From contig CM060848.1 of the NCBI GenBank assembly GCA_030737835.1, positions 17,136,804-17,200,803 on the forward strand: a stretch of 64,000 nt of DNA, read 5' to 3'. The position numbers and the translations under genes are program-made. The stretch is from Acorus gramineus (Eukaryota > Streptophyta > Magnoliopsida > Acorales > Acoraceae). The notes below the pieces were generated by a model. That model was not told the origin of the DNA, made no database searches, and saw only the letters and a program-made list of their open reading frames with translations. This document shows, in pieces, positions 1-13,049 of the stretch (position 1 is its first letter; each line of letters opens with the position of its first letter).

Positions 1-421
1 AAAAATCTGGCGCTTCTACTCAGGCAATCAAAACTTGGTTCAGCCTTCCATGTCTAAAACCCAACTGACTCCAGGCAAGGAGAATTGGCCCAAACCCAAT
101 CATGAATGGCTTTCTTATCATCATGGAAGATGCTAGTTTCAGTTTAAGAAATATACTAAAAAAGAATACGAAATTGTTGCAAAATTTGGTGCATTCATGT
201 TCAGGAAAGGATAATTAAACCCAAGGATGGATGCACTTGCTACAAAGTAATAGAATGAAATCACAATGTCACCAACTAGTCCTCTTTATATGAAAAATGC
301 ATCAATAGGTTTCCCATCTTGACTGGTCATTCATAATGTTAATGGTAGACTCATTCGAAAACCTGCTAAAGAAGACACATTGGTTGCTGCACCTGATACA
401 GAAAACAGAGAACCTCCTTAC

Positions 422-3400
422 CACATCAAATGTGAAGCTGGGTTGAGATAAAACAGCCTCTGCGGTTTCTAATAGATTTCCAAGAAGGCAGGCATACCCA
501 GGAAATTCCCCAGAATCATCAGGAAGGAGCTTGTCATCAGTATGCAAAAATTGTAATATCTGATGTACGTAATGCTTGCTCAACTGAGTGGAAAAGGCCT
601 GTAATACAAAGAAACTATATAATGGACTAGTGATAATGAAATAAGTTAATATACTGCACAAACTAAAAGAAATTAATTAGCGCAGAAGTTAGACAGTGTG
701 AACAAAAATCAGAGAAATTCTATGGATTTACTTAACAGTGTTACATCCTTCCTGGCACTCAATTTTTTGTGCCTTCAACAATCATTAAAGAGAGGTGAGA
801 ATACCTGTTTTAAGAATGGAAATCGCCTCAATAAAAAGGGAACAGTAAGAACTTGGGAATAGAAACTCCACCGTGGATCCAAGTTTGGACAATTACATGA
901 TTCTCGATCAGCATGGGAAGCAAGAAGAATGACAACGTGTTCCAAGGATGATCCACTCATATCTTGCTGCATCAGAGCCATCTCTGTCAAAACTTTGCAA
1001 GTACAAATGCAGTATAGACACCCGTCATGCAAACATAGGGACTGTTATAATTGTACATAATTAAATGTTTGTGTACCAAATATATATAGTAAATTCAAGC
1101 CTAGTCCACAGTTTCCCATTACTATAAACTGGAAAAATGAGAGAATGCTCATGAAATAATTTTATAATAGTTTCATGTTCTGATAAACATCTTTTAGAGA
1201 GAAAAAAAAATGCATAATACTACAAGAAAACAATGATAAGAATATATGAATTAAGTTTTTAAGACATCAGTTTTACTATATATAAAATCCAGGTAGCATC
1301 TCAAACTATAAAAAATATCGTTTCTATTGATCTTTTTGAAACAGACATCCCCGAGTGCTAACATATTCTGAGCAGAGATTCAACTTTTTGATCAAGTTCA
1401 GGATAGACAAATTAAGTTCTGAGACCATGGAATGTTAAAAAGTAGCAATAGAACAATTGTTTCAGTGGTGTTCCTTTTAAAAGCACAATTTCATACAATT
1501 AAAGAAGACCATGAGATAAACCTTTCCAACGCACAAACCCTGGTGTCCCCCTTTACTTTGAATAATGACCATAATGATATATCCACTGAAAGGATCAAAA
1601 TATAAGCTTATAAATTCATGGAACGGGCCAACCATGAGGTCTTGGTTTCAATTACTATCGCTTATCTATCAAAAAAATATTTGATTGAATGATCATGCTG
1701 AAACTTAATAATATACAAAAACCTTCATCACATCACACCAAAACAACAATTTAAGAAATGGAGTGTCTAAAAATTTAGTTAAAAGTGGACAAGGAATAAG
1801 AATATGAACAGTACAGGCAAGTCTCTTTTTTTAAAAAAAAAATGCTTTTCATTTGTTCCAGCTGACTGTTGCCTTCTGGGAAGTTCCAAGTGATCTTTGA
1901 TCACCTTTTGGATTTAATGTAGCCTCTGCTCTGTTATGGGGAACATTAAAAAGCAAATTTAGAATGCACTGGGACAATGCCTGCAGTTCAGATTCAGAAT
2001 GTGGAAGATAGATGACAGCAGGGTGGCATGGTGTCACATGCTCCATGGGTCCATCCTGTTCTATGGGTGATCAGGAAGGAGGGCTTCCCTTATTTCTGAT
2101 AAAAACTAGTAGGGACTATATTGGATTTTTTTCCCTCAGTATTCAATCTCACCAGGGAATGGATGATGAGAGGGTTTCTCTGGCTTTCAGTTTAATGTAA
2201 TAGATCAATACATCCTCAAAATATATATTAACACCTGTACATCATCATTAACATTCTCTCTTTGATATGGAGGCCTAAGGTGAGACAGGGACAATCTAGG
2301 CAGGTGACTTGGATTTGACATAGAAATGCTATCTGTACTTATTACTATTTCCTCTAATGAAAATGTATCATCATCCAATTCTTAAAAAAAATTTGCTCAT
2401 ACCGAAATTCAGTGGGAGATGGTTTCTAATGAAGAGGAAGGAAAGTAATGCAAAAAATGATCAGGATAAACATCTACCGTTCCAGTAAGAATAATCTCCC
2501 GCAATAGGGAATATGTTTTCTTCTGGTACAGATAACCAACAACACTGCACAACCAAGGAAGATTTGGATCTATTAAGGTACACACAGCCTCTTGCAAGAT
2601 GACAGCTGGCATGGTAGAAAACTTGGGCGACATTGGCAGCTGATCCTTCAACCGCTCCCTGCATGAAAGATTTCTATGAAATACTAAAAGCAACAATACA
2701 AATCCCATAAATTGGTTAAATTGGATATAAACTCCAATTGAGTAGGCAATATGCTCATGGATATCAACTATTTAGTCACCTATTTTGATGAACTGCCAGG
2801 AGACAAATATAAGCAAGCCGCTTGATCATGTACTCCGACCCAGATAAGAGGCTCACAATATTTCCTGTCCATAACAAAACCCGGTCAGTCACATTGTCCC
2901 AATTTTCAAACCCAACCCGATTTCAAACAGTTCAGGAAACAGTACATCATCGGACTCACCACTCTCCCGTACAAACTGACGTAGCTTCCAGCATGCGCCC
3001 ACCAGGAGATTAAAATCGCCGGCGTTCTTCTCATCGAATATAAACAGGAGCTGCGGAAGAAACTTCGAATCCGGACCGAAACAATGCCTGCTCAAACAAG
3101 ACACATCAGCTTCCACAAATTCCATATCCATAACATAAATTAAAAAATCAAAATCGAACCCACCTGTCTACATTTTGGCAGCGGTCACCGTATCGGGCCC
3201 TGAACTCCTCTCGCATCCTCCGCCGCTCCGCTCTGACGACGCTCCGCCCTCTCAAGATCCTCTGCAACGCCCCGATGATCAGTCAATAATCCTCTGAAGA
3301 TCCTCTCCATACCAAACCCTAACGTAGTTTTTCCTTACCTGAAAAGTGAGGGCTGCGGCGTTCCTCTGCCGGAACTCCATCCGTCTCTTCCTCTCCAGGT

Positions 3401-3497
3401 GCGTCTCCTCGAGGAGCTTCTTCCGGTCCCTCTCTTTCGTGCTCCGCCCGCCCAGGTCGACCCTCTTCCGGGCCGACGAGTCCCCGCTGAAGAACAT
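422..3497 (-). CDS. UPL6: HECT-type E3 ubiquitin-protein ligase UPL6-like, N-terminal exons (gene runs off the left edge)
   Basis: I rebuilt seven coding exons by joining frames across GT-AG introns: 3339-3497, 3164-3261, 2960-3087, 2780-2864, 2478-2658, 805-981 and 422-598. All phases agree. The protein starts MFFSGDSSARKRVDLGGRST, close to the start I recall for Arabidopsis UPL6. A basic IQ-like helix crosses the exon 1/2 junction (RILRGRSVVRAERRR), followed by YGDRCQNVDR and later the conserved PRWSF and EFPGYACLLGN blocks. The catalytic HECT domain lies beyond the window, so ligase activity is inferred from the family: transfer of ubiquitin through a HECT cysteine to substrates. An in-frame ATG at 3518 would add seven residues, MVEEEEE; I chose 3497 because the family begins there. 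The 85-bp exon 4 and the short start of exon 6 are the least certain junctions. Bases 1-421 on this strand look like intron. Confidence 0.88.
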
Positions 3498-3674
3498 CTC
3501 TTCTTCCTCCTCTACCAAAATCGGAAGAACACGAATCCCAATTCGGATTTGCGTTGATTATACGAACACGAAATTCGAAAATCCAATCGAAAACTTGCCC
3601 TGATTTAGATGCGAATTCCCGAATCGACTGTGAGAGAAGACTTCCGTGCGAAGGATTATGGTTTCCCGGGAGGG

Positions 3675-3681
3675 TTTTATA
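3675..3681 (-). promoter_or_regulatory. TATA box of the UPL6-like gene
   Basis: Read on the minus strand the segment is CCTATAAAACC, about 180 bp upstream of the chosen ATG. It is followed by a C/T-rich leader, which suits a core promoter. This is a motif match only. Confidence 0.5.
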
Positions 3682-3805
3682 GGCGGGCCGGGAAGGGGAA
3701 GTGGTAGGAGCACCAGCGTTCGGTGAGCCCCTGATCTGGTGATTGAATCAAGGCCCTTAATCTGATGGACCATTTGAGGGTTTGTTTGGTTAATGGGAAT
3801 ATTTT

Positions 3806-4725
3806 TGAAAAACATATTATTTATTTTTATATCATCATAAATATTTTATTTTCTTTTATACTATTAAAATAATTAAAAATTATGCATTTTTATCATCTTA
3901 GTTAAATTCTATCAAATTTTCTACTAACCCTATTAAAGTCATGCAAAATGACTAAAATGTCCTTATTTTTTATTTTTATATTTGCCCTTACAAAATACAA
4001 TATTTATTTTTATACCATCAAAAAATTATATTTATTTTTATACAATGGAAAAAAATTTAAAATGTTAAATTTTACCATGAGAGCGATTTAATGGTATAAA
4101 AAAATAACAGCATCGATTTTGAATATTAAAGACTGATTTCTTCAATATGAATAAATCTTTGATATTTAAAATGCATTTTTAAAATATTTTTATTTAATTA
4201 TTATTATTTATTTAAATATTAAAATTATATGTTTTATGATATAAAAAAATATAGACTTTTTTATTTATAAATATTGTGGGAGAGCTTGTGTATGTTTGTG
4301 TGTGATTGTATCTATGTATGTATGTAGAAAGTAAAACAATTGTGATATTTTGTATGCTTTGATGACATTAATTGACATATTTAAAAATATGACATAACCT
4401 AATTAAAGTGATAAATATGTAAAATTACTAAATAATTTAATGGTACAAAAATATAAATAGGTTATTTTTAATGGTATAAACATAAATAACAAGTTTTTGA
4501 ATGGTATATATGTAAAAATTTGTTATTCTTTACATTATAATAATGTTATTTTGATCATTTTCTTTGTCTAGTTAAAAGTTAACTCTAGTTAAATTTATTT
4601 TTTGTTATAAAAGATAACATGATGGCACACTTTTTTATTGATAAAGATTGCAATTGTATTAAAAATAAATGTCTTTTGTAATGGTATAAAAATAAATAAC
4701 ATGTTTTTTAATGGTATACGTGCAA
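3806..4725. mobile_element. AT-rich inverted-repeat element, family A copy 1 (MITE-like, about 0.9 kb)
   Basis: Both ends carry inverted copies of a segment built on ATACCATTAAAAA(A/C)AT followed by TTATTTATTTTTATACC, and related words recur inside. No coding capacity is visible. The whole unit aligns in reverse complement with 24561-26306, including an internal (TATG)n block and a GTTAACTTTTAACTAGAC segment, so this is a dispersed repeat family. Superfamily is unassigned because I found no clear target-site duplication. Confidence 0.6.
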
Positions 4726-5250
4726 AAAAAAACGGTGTGGATTCGTTTGAGCATTTGACATGGTGAGTTTGTATCCGTTTAAAACGGTGTGAATGATTGT
4801 AGATGGGGTCCGAGATAAATTGGATCCGACTATGATTGAAAGTGACAAAGAAAGAAGGGCCCACTTCATTTAATTGAACACCGATGACATCATCCGTGTT
4901 GGATTCCATTTGTTGTGTGACAAATGGTCACACTGCGGAGTTTGCAGCACACTATATATTTCTTCATGTAATAACTAATACATAGACGTCATGGGTTAAC
5001 TGTTTTTGGGATGGGTGAATGAACGAAGAGAGTTTTTTATCGGTAAAAGTTTACACGTAGTAACAATGTATCAGTTGTTACAAGGAGAATCTTATCTCAT
5101 CCCTCATTATAGCACGATAAATCATGCTCCATTTGTTGATAAGTTTATTTTTATTTTATTTTTTTAATATTCGTAAGAAGGGGTGTTTTTACCGACAATC
5201 CATTTTTATTCATCCAACCCTAAAAATAGAGTGATTTAATTAGGAGAAAA

Positions 5251-6005
5251 TGTAAGAATGTGACCCATTAAGAAATGAATATGGACATGTAATGATCAAT
5301 GTTCCATTTCATTATTTGGTTCATAAAAGGATGCATTGGAAGAGTAAATCAATTAAGTATAAATTAATTAAGTTTTTATGTGGTTCAATTCCCATGACTA
5401 TCCATTTGAATAATACACAATGTATAAAGAGTAATTGTGTGTATCCCATTAAGTGGTACATAATGTATGTACATTTTCATTAAGTGATAGACAATGTATA
5501 TACATCTCTTTAAAGTGGTACACAATGTATGGAATAATTGTGTACATGTATAATCATTGGAATGAGGAAAATATTCAATGTCTTTGTATTCCCAACACCC
5601 ACCCATTATTAGATACATTCCCAAAAACATTTAGTAGGTTCATTGGATTCTTCAATGGGTTTTAAGAATCCAATTTATGTTTGAGTGTGGGAGGGTTCCC
5701 CCTCTCCATCTATAAAAGGGAGTGGACTCCCAACCCATTTGTCATGTCTCACAACATCTTGTGTTTGCACAAGCAAGAGTAAGTCCACTCCATAGAGAGA
5801 TAGGAGAGTGAAGAATCCTTCTATTCTTCTTCAAGTCCTTGTACCAAAAGAAGACTACTTACCATGGAGAAAGGTTTGTATATGTGTGTGTATATATATA
5901 TATATGTATATATACTATAATGATTCCGCATGACAGAAATATATGATTATAGTATTCGCAAACATGTTAATCAAGATTCTAAGTGCTATTATGATTTATT
6001 TTACA
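5251..6005 (+). mobile_element. Solo LTR of a Ty1-copia-like retrotransposon (fossil)
   Basis: The 755-bp unit begins TGTAA and ends TTACA and is flanked by a perfect 5-bp duplication, GAAAA at 5246-5250 and 6006-6010. Inside is a TATA-like box (CTATAAAAGGG near 5711) followed by a purine/pyrimidine-rich transcribed stretch, as expected for U3-R-U5. No internal retrotransposon sequence is attached, so this is a recombined solo LTR. Copia affiliation is inferred from size and layout. The intact duplication suggests a fairly young insertion. Confidence 0.75.
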
Positions 6006-6890
6006 GAAAAGAGATGAAGAGAGTGAGAGAAGAACTACAAAAGAAAAAAAGAGTTGGGGAGGGCAATGATGGTCTGAGGACAGCGGCTAGAGAAAAAGAA
6101 AAAGGGAGAGAACGAGGAGGGTGAGGGTTGTTTCGGTGTCCCACCCTCTTCTGTCCACCTTTCTCCTCTTGTACTACCATTGCACTCTCCCTCCCCAATC
6201 TTTCTTTCTTTCTCTCCCCTCATTATTTTTTTTATGTATAAGCCCACAAGCCCTCTTGTGGCCTAAAATCTGGGTCTGAGCCTATGGGCAAAATGTTGGC
6301 CTGAGTTTTATCCAGCGGGCTTGGGCTAGACTTGGGGTTTGCTTCTTCATAAGAAACAAAAGAAAGGTTATAACAAAACAGAATTGAATAGTTGAGATCA
6401 TGATTGTCCAAACTTAAAAATTTATGGTGAACTTGTCTTCAAACCATTAGGCTTAGCTCGTTTTCGGAAGACCCATGATTGAGCAAAAATAGATGTACAA
6501 CAAAATTTCTTAAACCTGGGCAGAGTAATCTTATTTATTAAATTCTTAGATTTTTTATTGAGAAAAAAATAATTGATCTATAGACTACAATATGAAAATG
6601 CAATGTCATAAACAATTATTAAACAAAATAACCATTTAAGGAGCAATTCATAAAAATCATTTTACTCTAATAGATTCCATGATCTGAGGTAACATAAGTG
6701 CCCCAAGTACCCTTTTTGTGTTTTTTTTTTTTAAGAAAGAAGCCCCCAAGATTAGATTCTTTGATCTTATTTGCAAAGAAGGATGTGCTAGCCAACTTTC
6801 CCAAAGTTTTATTGTGTTTCTTTTTTGGTATAATTTCTATGAAAAAAAAAATCACTCAAAACCTAATGTTCAATCCACCATGAATTATAG
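6006..6890. other. Spacer without a gene
   Basis: The stretch holds a purine-rich run (about 6005-6120), then a pyrimidine-rich run (6125-6230), then AT-rich DNA. The short open frames here are products of that base bias. No gene or RNA was recognised. Confidence 0.6.
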
Positions 6891-8400
6891 ATAGTGCGAT
6901 GTGCGCCAATATAAAACTTAAAAACATGACATCATCTAATGGAATATATGAAATTCACAATAAAGTATACAATCTGATATGTCAATAGATAGTATATACT
7001 AAATGTAAAATTGTATGCATGATGAATTTATTATGAGTATGTATTTTTTTCCATGAAAATATTTATTTATTAAACAACTATATATTACTAAACAATTCAT
7101 ATGGTGATCGTAAAAGTAAATTCATGAGTTTGCTTTCTATTTGGAAGTTGGAAGTCTTGCTGTGTGATCTATTAAGGGCCGACCCATTATCTTGGCCCGA
7201 AATTTTAAATTGATTTTTAAAAGGCCCATAAGGTTTTTAGCCCAGACTCTGACATTTTTTATTTGTTAAGGGTCATCACTAGCATTTGCTTAATTAATAT
7301 TTATGTTGAATGGTGTACATATTAATGGCCAGAACCCTGAGGGACCTAACTCTATTTTTAGTTCAATATTTATCACAAAAATTATATGCATTTATCTGAA
7401 AAACATATCGACGGAACATTTTTATTCATGCTTTGATAATTTTTTTGCAAACAATTATATGCTGTATTTTTCTATTTAGAAACGAGTTTGGAGGAAGCTT
7501 AAACGAGTTTAGAAACCAAGCTTTCTCTAAACTCAAAAGTATTTCAAAACCCGTTTCTAAATGGGGCCAAAAAACAATAACCAAATGCGATTTTAAAGTT
7601 TCTTAAACACGATCAACCTCAGAGAGCGTTTGAAAACATGTTTGGGGTGATTTTAGTTTGCAGGAATCAAAATCTAGATATTGCGTTGATACACCTGAAA
7701 ATGTCATGTCATTTAATATAGAATGCAAAATTCATAATAAAATATATACTCTAATATGTCATATATACTATATCATGAGAAAATATAAAAATGTGTGCAT
7801 GATCAATTTATTTAAATATATGTACTTGGCTTTTTTGTGAAAACATTTATAATCAAAACATTTACTTCATCAAACAAGTATGTATTTCTGAAAAAATTAA
7901 AACATGTTAGGTGGGTATGGAAAAGTGATTCATGCATGTTACGTTACATTTTCCTATCCAGGGTGTGGAAGTCTTGTTGTATGTGATTTAAAGAACATCT
8001 CCAATAATATATTCAAATGTGTACTCAAATTTAAATTTGAATAAAAGTCATCCAAAAATCTCTCCAACCATTTACTCATACCCATACCAAATTAAGTTTT
8101 TACTTAAACTTTTATCCAAATTAAAAACGACTCATATTTTCCTAAATTTTCAAAGACTTTTTTTTTTCAACTCTACTTTTTTAAAAATTTGGGTAAAACA
8201 TCAAGTGATGATTAGAGACACATCATATCAAATGAAATTTTTACTTAAATATTTAATAAAATTTAGATATAAATTTGTGTAAGAGCCGGAGATGGCCTCA
8301 CAAGCCAACCCATTAAGAGCCAAGGATGTTAATATTGGCCCGAAATTTAAACTGGCTCTTAAAGGCCCATGATATTTTTAGCCCATGTTAATATAAGTTT
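6891..8400. repeat. Diverged direct duplication (about 6891-7250 and 7660-8400)
   Basis: The two arms share an ordered series of words: a CATGACATCATCTAATGGAATA-like opening, AATTCA(C/T)AATAAA(G/A)TATA, TGCATGATgAATTTATT, ATCTATTAAGGGC/CCATTAAGAGCC, TTGGCCCGAAATTT, and AAAGGCCCAT followed by TTTTTAGCCCA. They run in the same direction, so this is an old segmental or element-driven duplication. The right arm carries extra AT-rich DNA at about 7990-8290 that opens AACATCTCCAATAATA and closes GAGCCGGAGATGG, possibly a further MITE. Confidence 0.5.
7454..7566. mobile_element. Small inverted-repeat element, family D copy 1
   Basis: TTTAGAAACGAGTTTGG near the left end pairs with CAAAACCCGTTTCTAAAT near the right end to make an imperfect hairpin. 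A sister unit lies at about 28926-29024. No coding capacity. Confidence 0.45.
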
Positions 8401-8598
8401 TATCACGGCCCAGTCACTGACTTGACCCATAGCCTAATTCGGCCCGGAGATCCAATGTTGTCACTTGATGTCTTCATTGATACTGCCCAACTAATATTAA
8501 GTACAACTTATATTAATATAAGTTGTGCTTAATATATATTTTCAAAAAAAAAAAAAAAAACTTATATTAATATATTGAATTATATTAATATGTTGAAT

Positions 8599-9134
8599 GC
8601 AAATATCCATATGACCCACGTCAACTATCCGAAATTCATATAACCCTTTGACTTTTTATGAATCCATATAATCCCCTAAAAACACATATGTAAATTCAAA
8701 TAGCCCCTTAAGTTAAATTTTTGTTGACAGATGAAGATTATTCTATTAATATTCTGTTTGTATAACTTTGACTGGAAACATAATATACAAAATACCCCCT
8801 ACAATTTATTAAAAATTTAAAAAATATTATGTAAATGATGATTTTATCCCTCCGAATAAGGTTTTATAATTTAATTTGAAGGGTAAAATCATTATCTAAT
8901 AATGTTTTTTTACATTTAAACACATTGTTGGGGTTTTTTTGGTATATCATGTTTTGAGCCAGAGTTAATGAAACAGAATATTCACAAAATTTGCCTTATC
9001 TATCAATGGAAATTTAATCTAGGGAGTGATTTTAGATTTACATAGGTGTTTTCAAGAGGTAATTTAAACTTTAGAAAAAAATAAAAGGTTATATGAATTT
9101 CAGTCATTTTATAGGGGGGGGCCTATTTGAATGG
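8599..9134. mobile_element. Inverted-repeat MITE, family B copy 1 (Mutator-like?)
   Basis: The left arm (ATATAACCC, then ACACATATGTAAATTCAAAT) is repeated in reverse at the right end (ATTTACATAGGTGTTTT, then GGTTATATGAATTT). The centre, including AGTTAAATTTTTGTTGACAG, matches the unit at 30593-31091 in the same orientation. No open frame of note. Non-autonomous DNA element by structure; superfamily uncertain. Confidence 0.55.
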
Positions 9135-9139
9135 GTATA

Positions 9140-10950
9140 TATAGGGTTTTTATTTTTGTAATTAATTATTATTTTTTAATACTTAAATAACTTTGCGTTG
9201 TGAGAAGGAGATGAGAAATCCTAGGTTCTCCATTTTAACCATCAATTTTTTTTTTCTTGATCGCATCATTTGTCATTTCTAACGCATCATTTTATTTTAT
9301 TATTTTAATTAGTGTCTATATTTAAACATATTAAATATTCTAAAATGATTCAAATCCACTCTGAACATGAAAATTCTAAAATCGAATATCAGCATTTGTA
9401 GATTAAAAACATTATGAACTGATACAAATATCAAAGTATCTATGACATGCGTACCTAACTCAATTACCTTTGGATATTACATTTTTTAAGAAGAGAGATG
9501 AATTAATTGCTTAGCACAGTCCCATGTTATAACATCAAAGTTCAAACACCACTGTTTTGGGGCCATTTCCAACAATGCAATATATAAAAAAATTTGCCTC
9601 GTCATCTTGATTGAATAATCACATATAAAATCAAATAAAAAATATTATCCACTTTTATTTGGTCTCAAAACAATTTTATTCAAATCAAAATCACAATACC
9701 AAGCGACCAACAAAAGGAAACAACTAGTGTTCATAGAATTTAAATATTCAATTCAAATAAATTATTCCACTGGTTGGTCTTCCAACTTCAAATATTCAAT
9801 CAGCGTTGATAGTAGAAGAAAAAAATTCACTTATGTCTGATAAAAGAATAGATATGAAATATGAATGAATAAATCCAAAAAAATTATTTATTACAATAAA
9901 TAAGTGTATATAATTATGATAAAATAGATGAGAACAAATTGGTACCGGTATTTTAGTTCTCCCTAAAATTGTGTTTCTTCACCTAATTTATTTTAATGTT
10001 ATATGTCAAATCATATGTCATCCCATTTTATAAATCGGGAATATCACAACTCAAATTATTTTTTTATATTTTTATGATTTTTTCTCCGCATCTTATTTAT
10101 TTAATTTTGTCTACAAAATTATGAATTCAACAATTATATATACAACCAAAACTTTATCATCACATTTTTCAAAAAAAAAATTAAAAAACACAATCAAAAC
10201 TTTTTTTATTGGGGTTTATTTATGTACATTTGAATATTATCAACATCAAAATATCTTATATCATTATTTAAACGGGACTCACAATATTATTGACAAACAA
10301 ATTTGGATAATGTCACATACAATCCATTTTTCAGTCTCAATTTTAGTTCACAGACGTTTTAATTTTTTTCTAAATAGTATATCACATTTAAAAGGATGCA
10401 TGTTTGTATATAAAAAAAAATGAAGCATACACTCCAATGAATTGCATGGATGCATATATAAAAAATGTAAAATAATTTATATCGAAGCATATACCTCATT
10501 AATCTGATTATATAAAGACTGATATTGAAACCAAAAAAAGAACTATGTGACACAACACTAAACATATTTTTAAGTCTATTAAGTGTGCAACTCTCTGTAC
10601 TCCTCTTCCATAATAATATAATCATCAATTCCCAAATATTCAACTCTCTCGTGCTCACTGATTATACCCGATTTGCCAGGCTTTTGACATTCTAGCACAA
10701 CATCCACATTAGTCAAAAAAACATTAGTCAACAAAACCAATTAATTTTTTTTTTCAGATTTCAATCCATGCAAAACACCACCTGGAAGAGACTGAAGAGA
10801 CCTTTCATTCAACCTCAACAACAAATAAAAATGCTTTAACATTACTGTATGGGTGGAGCCTGAACTAATTCTATCAGACCCACTAACATTTCATTGAATT
10901 CATCCAAGCAAAACCTTTCTTTTCTTTTTTTTCTTCTCACAAGATATACA
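9140..10950. other. AT-rich spacer, nothing recognised
   Basis: Long A/T runs and short chance frames on both strands. No splice-consistent coding pattern, tRNA or element ends were recognised. Confidence 0.6.
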
Positions 10951-11025
10951 TCATGAAAAATTCACAATCAAAATCCACAAGTGGCCTGGTATGGAATGTT
11001 TTGAATGGAAAACAACAGGTACCAA

Positions 11026-11305
11026 AAACATCATCAGTTCCCATTTCTTTGGCTTTTCAGAGTGATATATATTTTTAGCAGTGAATATGTTGTTTTTGAA
11101 GGGATTTTGATGCTGAAAGTTCACTAGTGGCATTGGATTTGTAAGTGTCGGCATGGTTAAAACCATCATCAGTTCCCATTTCTTTGGCTTTCCAGACTGA
11201 TATGCATATGGTTAGCAGTGAATATGTTGTTTTTGAAAGGATTTTGATGCTTAAAGTCCACTAGTGGCATTGGGATTTATTATTTATAAGTGTCAGCATG
11301 ATTGG
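11026..11305. repeat. Tandem duplication, two copies of about 135 bp
   Basis: TCATCAGTTCCCATTTCTTT recurs at 11031 and 11166. Each is followed by GCAGTGAATATGTTGTTTTT, a TTTTGATGCT word and CACTAGTGGCATTGG, with about 10% differences. No function is evident. Confidence 0.75.
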
Positions 11306-11861
11306 TAAGAAGATATCTTAAAACTACAATGTCAAACCATGGATGCTAAATATAGGGCTGATTAGATGTTTCTTGTGGAATTATTAGAGCACTCAAAAGC
11401 TTATTCTACCAAAATTAGATATATGAAAATGGGAATCTCACCCCCTACAAGGAAGATTCATCCAGATATTCTCAAACAACATGAAGGCACTAACATTACA
11501 TGTTATGAAAATTGGTTTCCTTTTAAAAGATTTTTATGTTCATGATATAGAATCGACGATCGATATATTATTGGAAAGATCAAACCATTAAAAAAGATAA
11601 AAAAAAACTATACGAATAGCAGGTGACAAAAATAATTGATATCGTCTCAGAATCCTACAAAATTTGATATTTTAAATTATTTTGTGGAGATATTTAATTT
11701 TACAAGATTTTATCATTAAAGCCATTAAATAAGCAAATTTGTCATTTATGGCAATAATTTGCATGGTTATTTTTCTTTCTACAAATATCAAAATTATTGC
11801 CATTGATTCTGATTGATTTGTAGAATCTTAAAATAAATAGCTATTATATTTATTTAATATT

Positions 11862-12249
11862 TTCTACTTTTAGTAAGTTTGTAATTAGATTTAATTAGGT
11901 TTCTCATTGGTCCTTATTGAGTCTATATAATAAATACTTGTTGCCTAATGGTAGATTCAACTTTTATCTATCAATAATATTGAGTTATTTTAATTTTCTT
12001 TCTCTTTAAGAGAGGTTGTCTAAGATCTTGACATAGATCAGATCTTCTATCGTTCTTCTACTTTTAGTAAGTTTGTAATTAGGTTTAATAAGGTTTCTCA
12101 TTAGTCCTTATTGAGTCTATATAATAAAGATTTGTAGTCTAATGGTAGATTCAACTTTTATCTATTAATGATATTGGGTTATTTTAATTTTCTTTCTCTT
12201 TGAGAGAGGTTGTCTAAGATCTTAACATAAATCAGATTTTCTATCGTTC
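11862..12249 (+). repeat. Tandem duplication, two copies of about 194 bp, LTR-like sequence
   Basis: CTACTTTTAGTAAGTTTGTA starts each copy (about 11864 and 12058). Each copy contains a TATA-like word (GTCTATATAATAAA), then TAATGGTAGATTCAACTTTT, then AGAGAGGTTGTCTAAGATCTT. The order of TATA box and transcribed-looking leader resembles part of an LTR, but ends and target-site duplications are not visible. The element call is tentative; the tandem repeat is plain. Confidence 0.7.
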
Positions 12250-12574
12250 TTCTGCTGCGTTAGTTCATCATCATTTTATAAATTTTGAAAGCGATTGATA
12301 ATGGTTTTAATTTCTGCTTTGCATTGTCACAAAAATTCACATACTGTGCGTGTATGAGTTCAAACCTTGCCATCTGCAGACATGGTAATATTTGAGTATT
12401 TGATCACTAAAAATACTTACTAATAAAAAAATAATAATTAGACTTGTTTAATTCTAGACGTATTATTATCATTAGTTTGAAAATACGTGTACACAAAAAC
12501 TTCTATATCTGAGTGTGTAGGTGACTATAAATTAATGCACGGATCCAATACTTACCAAAAATATATTCAACAGA

Positions 12575-13047
12575 TACATCTAGGAGATATTCAATCGTCG
12601 AATTTTTTTTAACTGTGCTCCGTGTGTCTTTGCAACTCTAGTTGGCTTATTCTAATAATTTGAATACAAATATTAATTTTTGGATTCATATCTCTTCGAA
12701 TACAAATTGAATATAAATATTTTTTAAATAATTGACATATTTAAATATTAACATCAATTTGAATAAGCAAGTGAATATTAGAGAGATATATATGAAAATT
12801 AATATTAAATTTTTAAAGCTTATTATCTCTTTCAGATACTGTACATTGAAAATTTAATAATAACATAACATATTATTATTGTGATTAATCATATAAAATA
12901 ACAAATATAAGCAACATATAATACACATATATAATTTTATAATAAATTTTAGATTCAGATATTTTTCATATCAGATATGGTGGTATTCATATCCGCACTT
13001 GGATCTTCGAATATATATTTCTGATTTTTCTCAAATACATATTCAGA
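12575..13047 (-). mobile_element. Dispersed element, family E copy 1 (TATCCGAAT-type ends)
   Basis: This aligns in reverse complement with 35949-36419. Shared words include GAAGATCC.., CATATCAGATAT, TATTAATTTTTGGATTCATA-like sequence and a central ATTATTATTG/CATAACA block. Ends are rich in (C/T)ATCCGA and its reverse, a terminal pattern seen in some plant non-autonomous DNA elements. No coding capacity. Confidence 0.5.
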
Positions 13048-13049
13048 TA

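Noticed and set aside
1849-2046. Minus-strand frame inside the UPL6 region as an extra exon.
   Set aside because: It does not match UPL6 as I recall it, and exons on either side already join in phase without it.
5293-5665. Repeated GTGGTACA(C/T)AATGTATG words as a tandem array of function.
   Set aside because: They lie inside the solo LTR and are explained as part of its U3 region.
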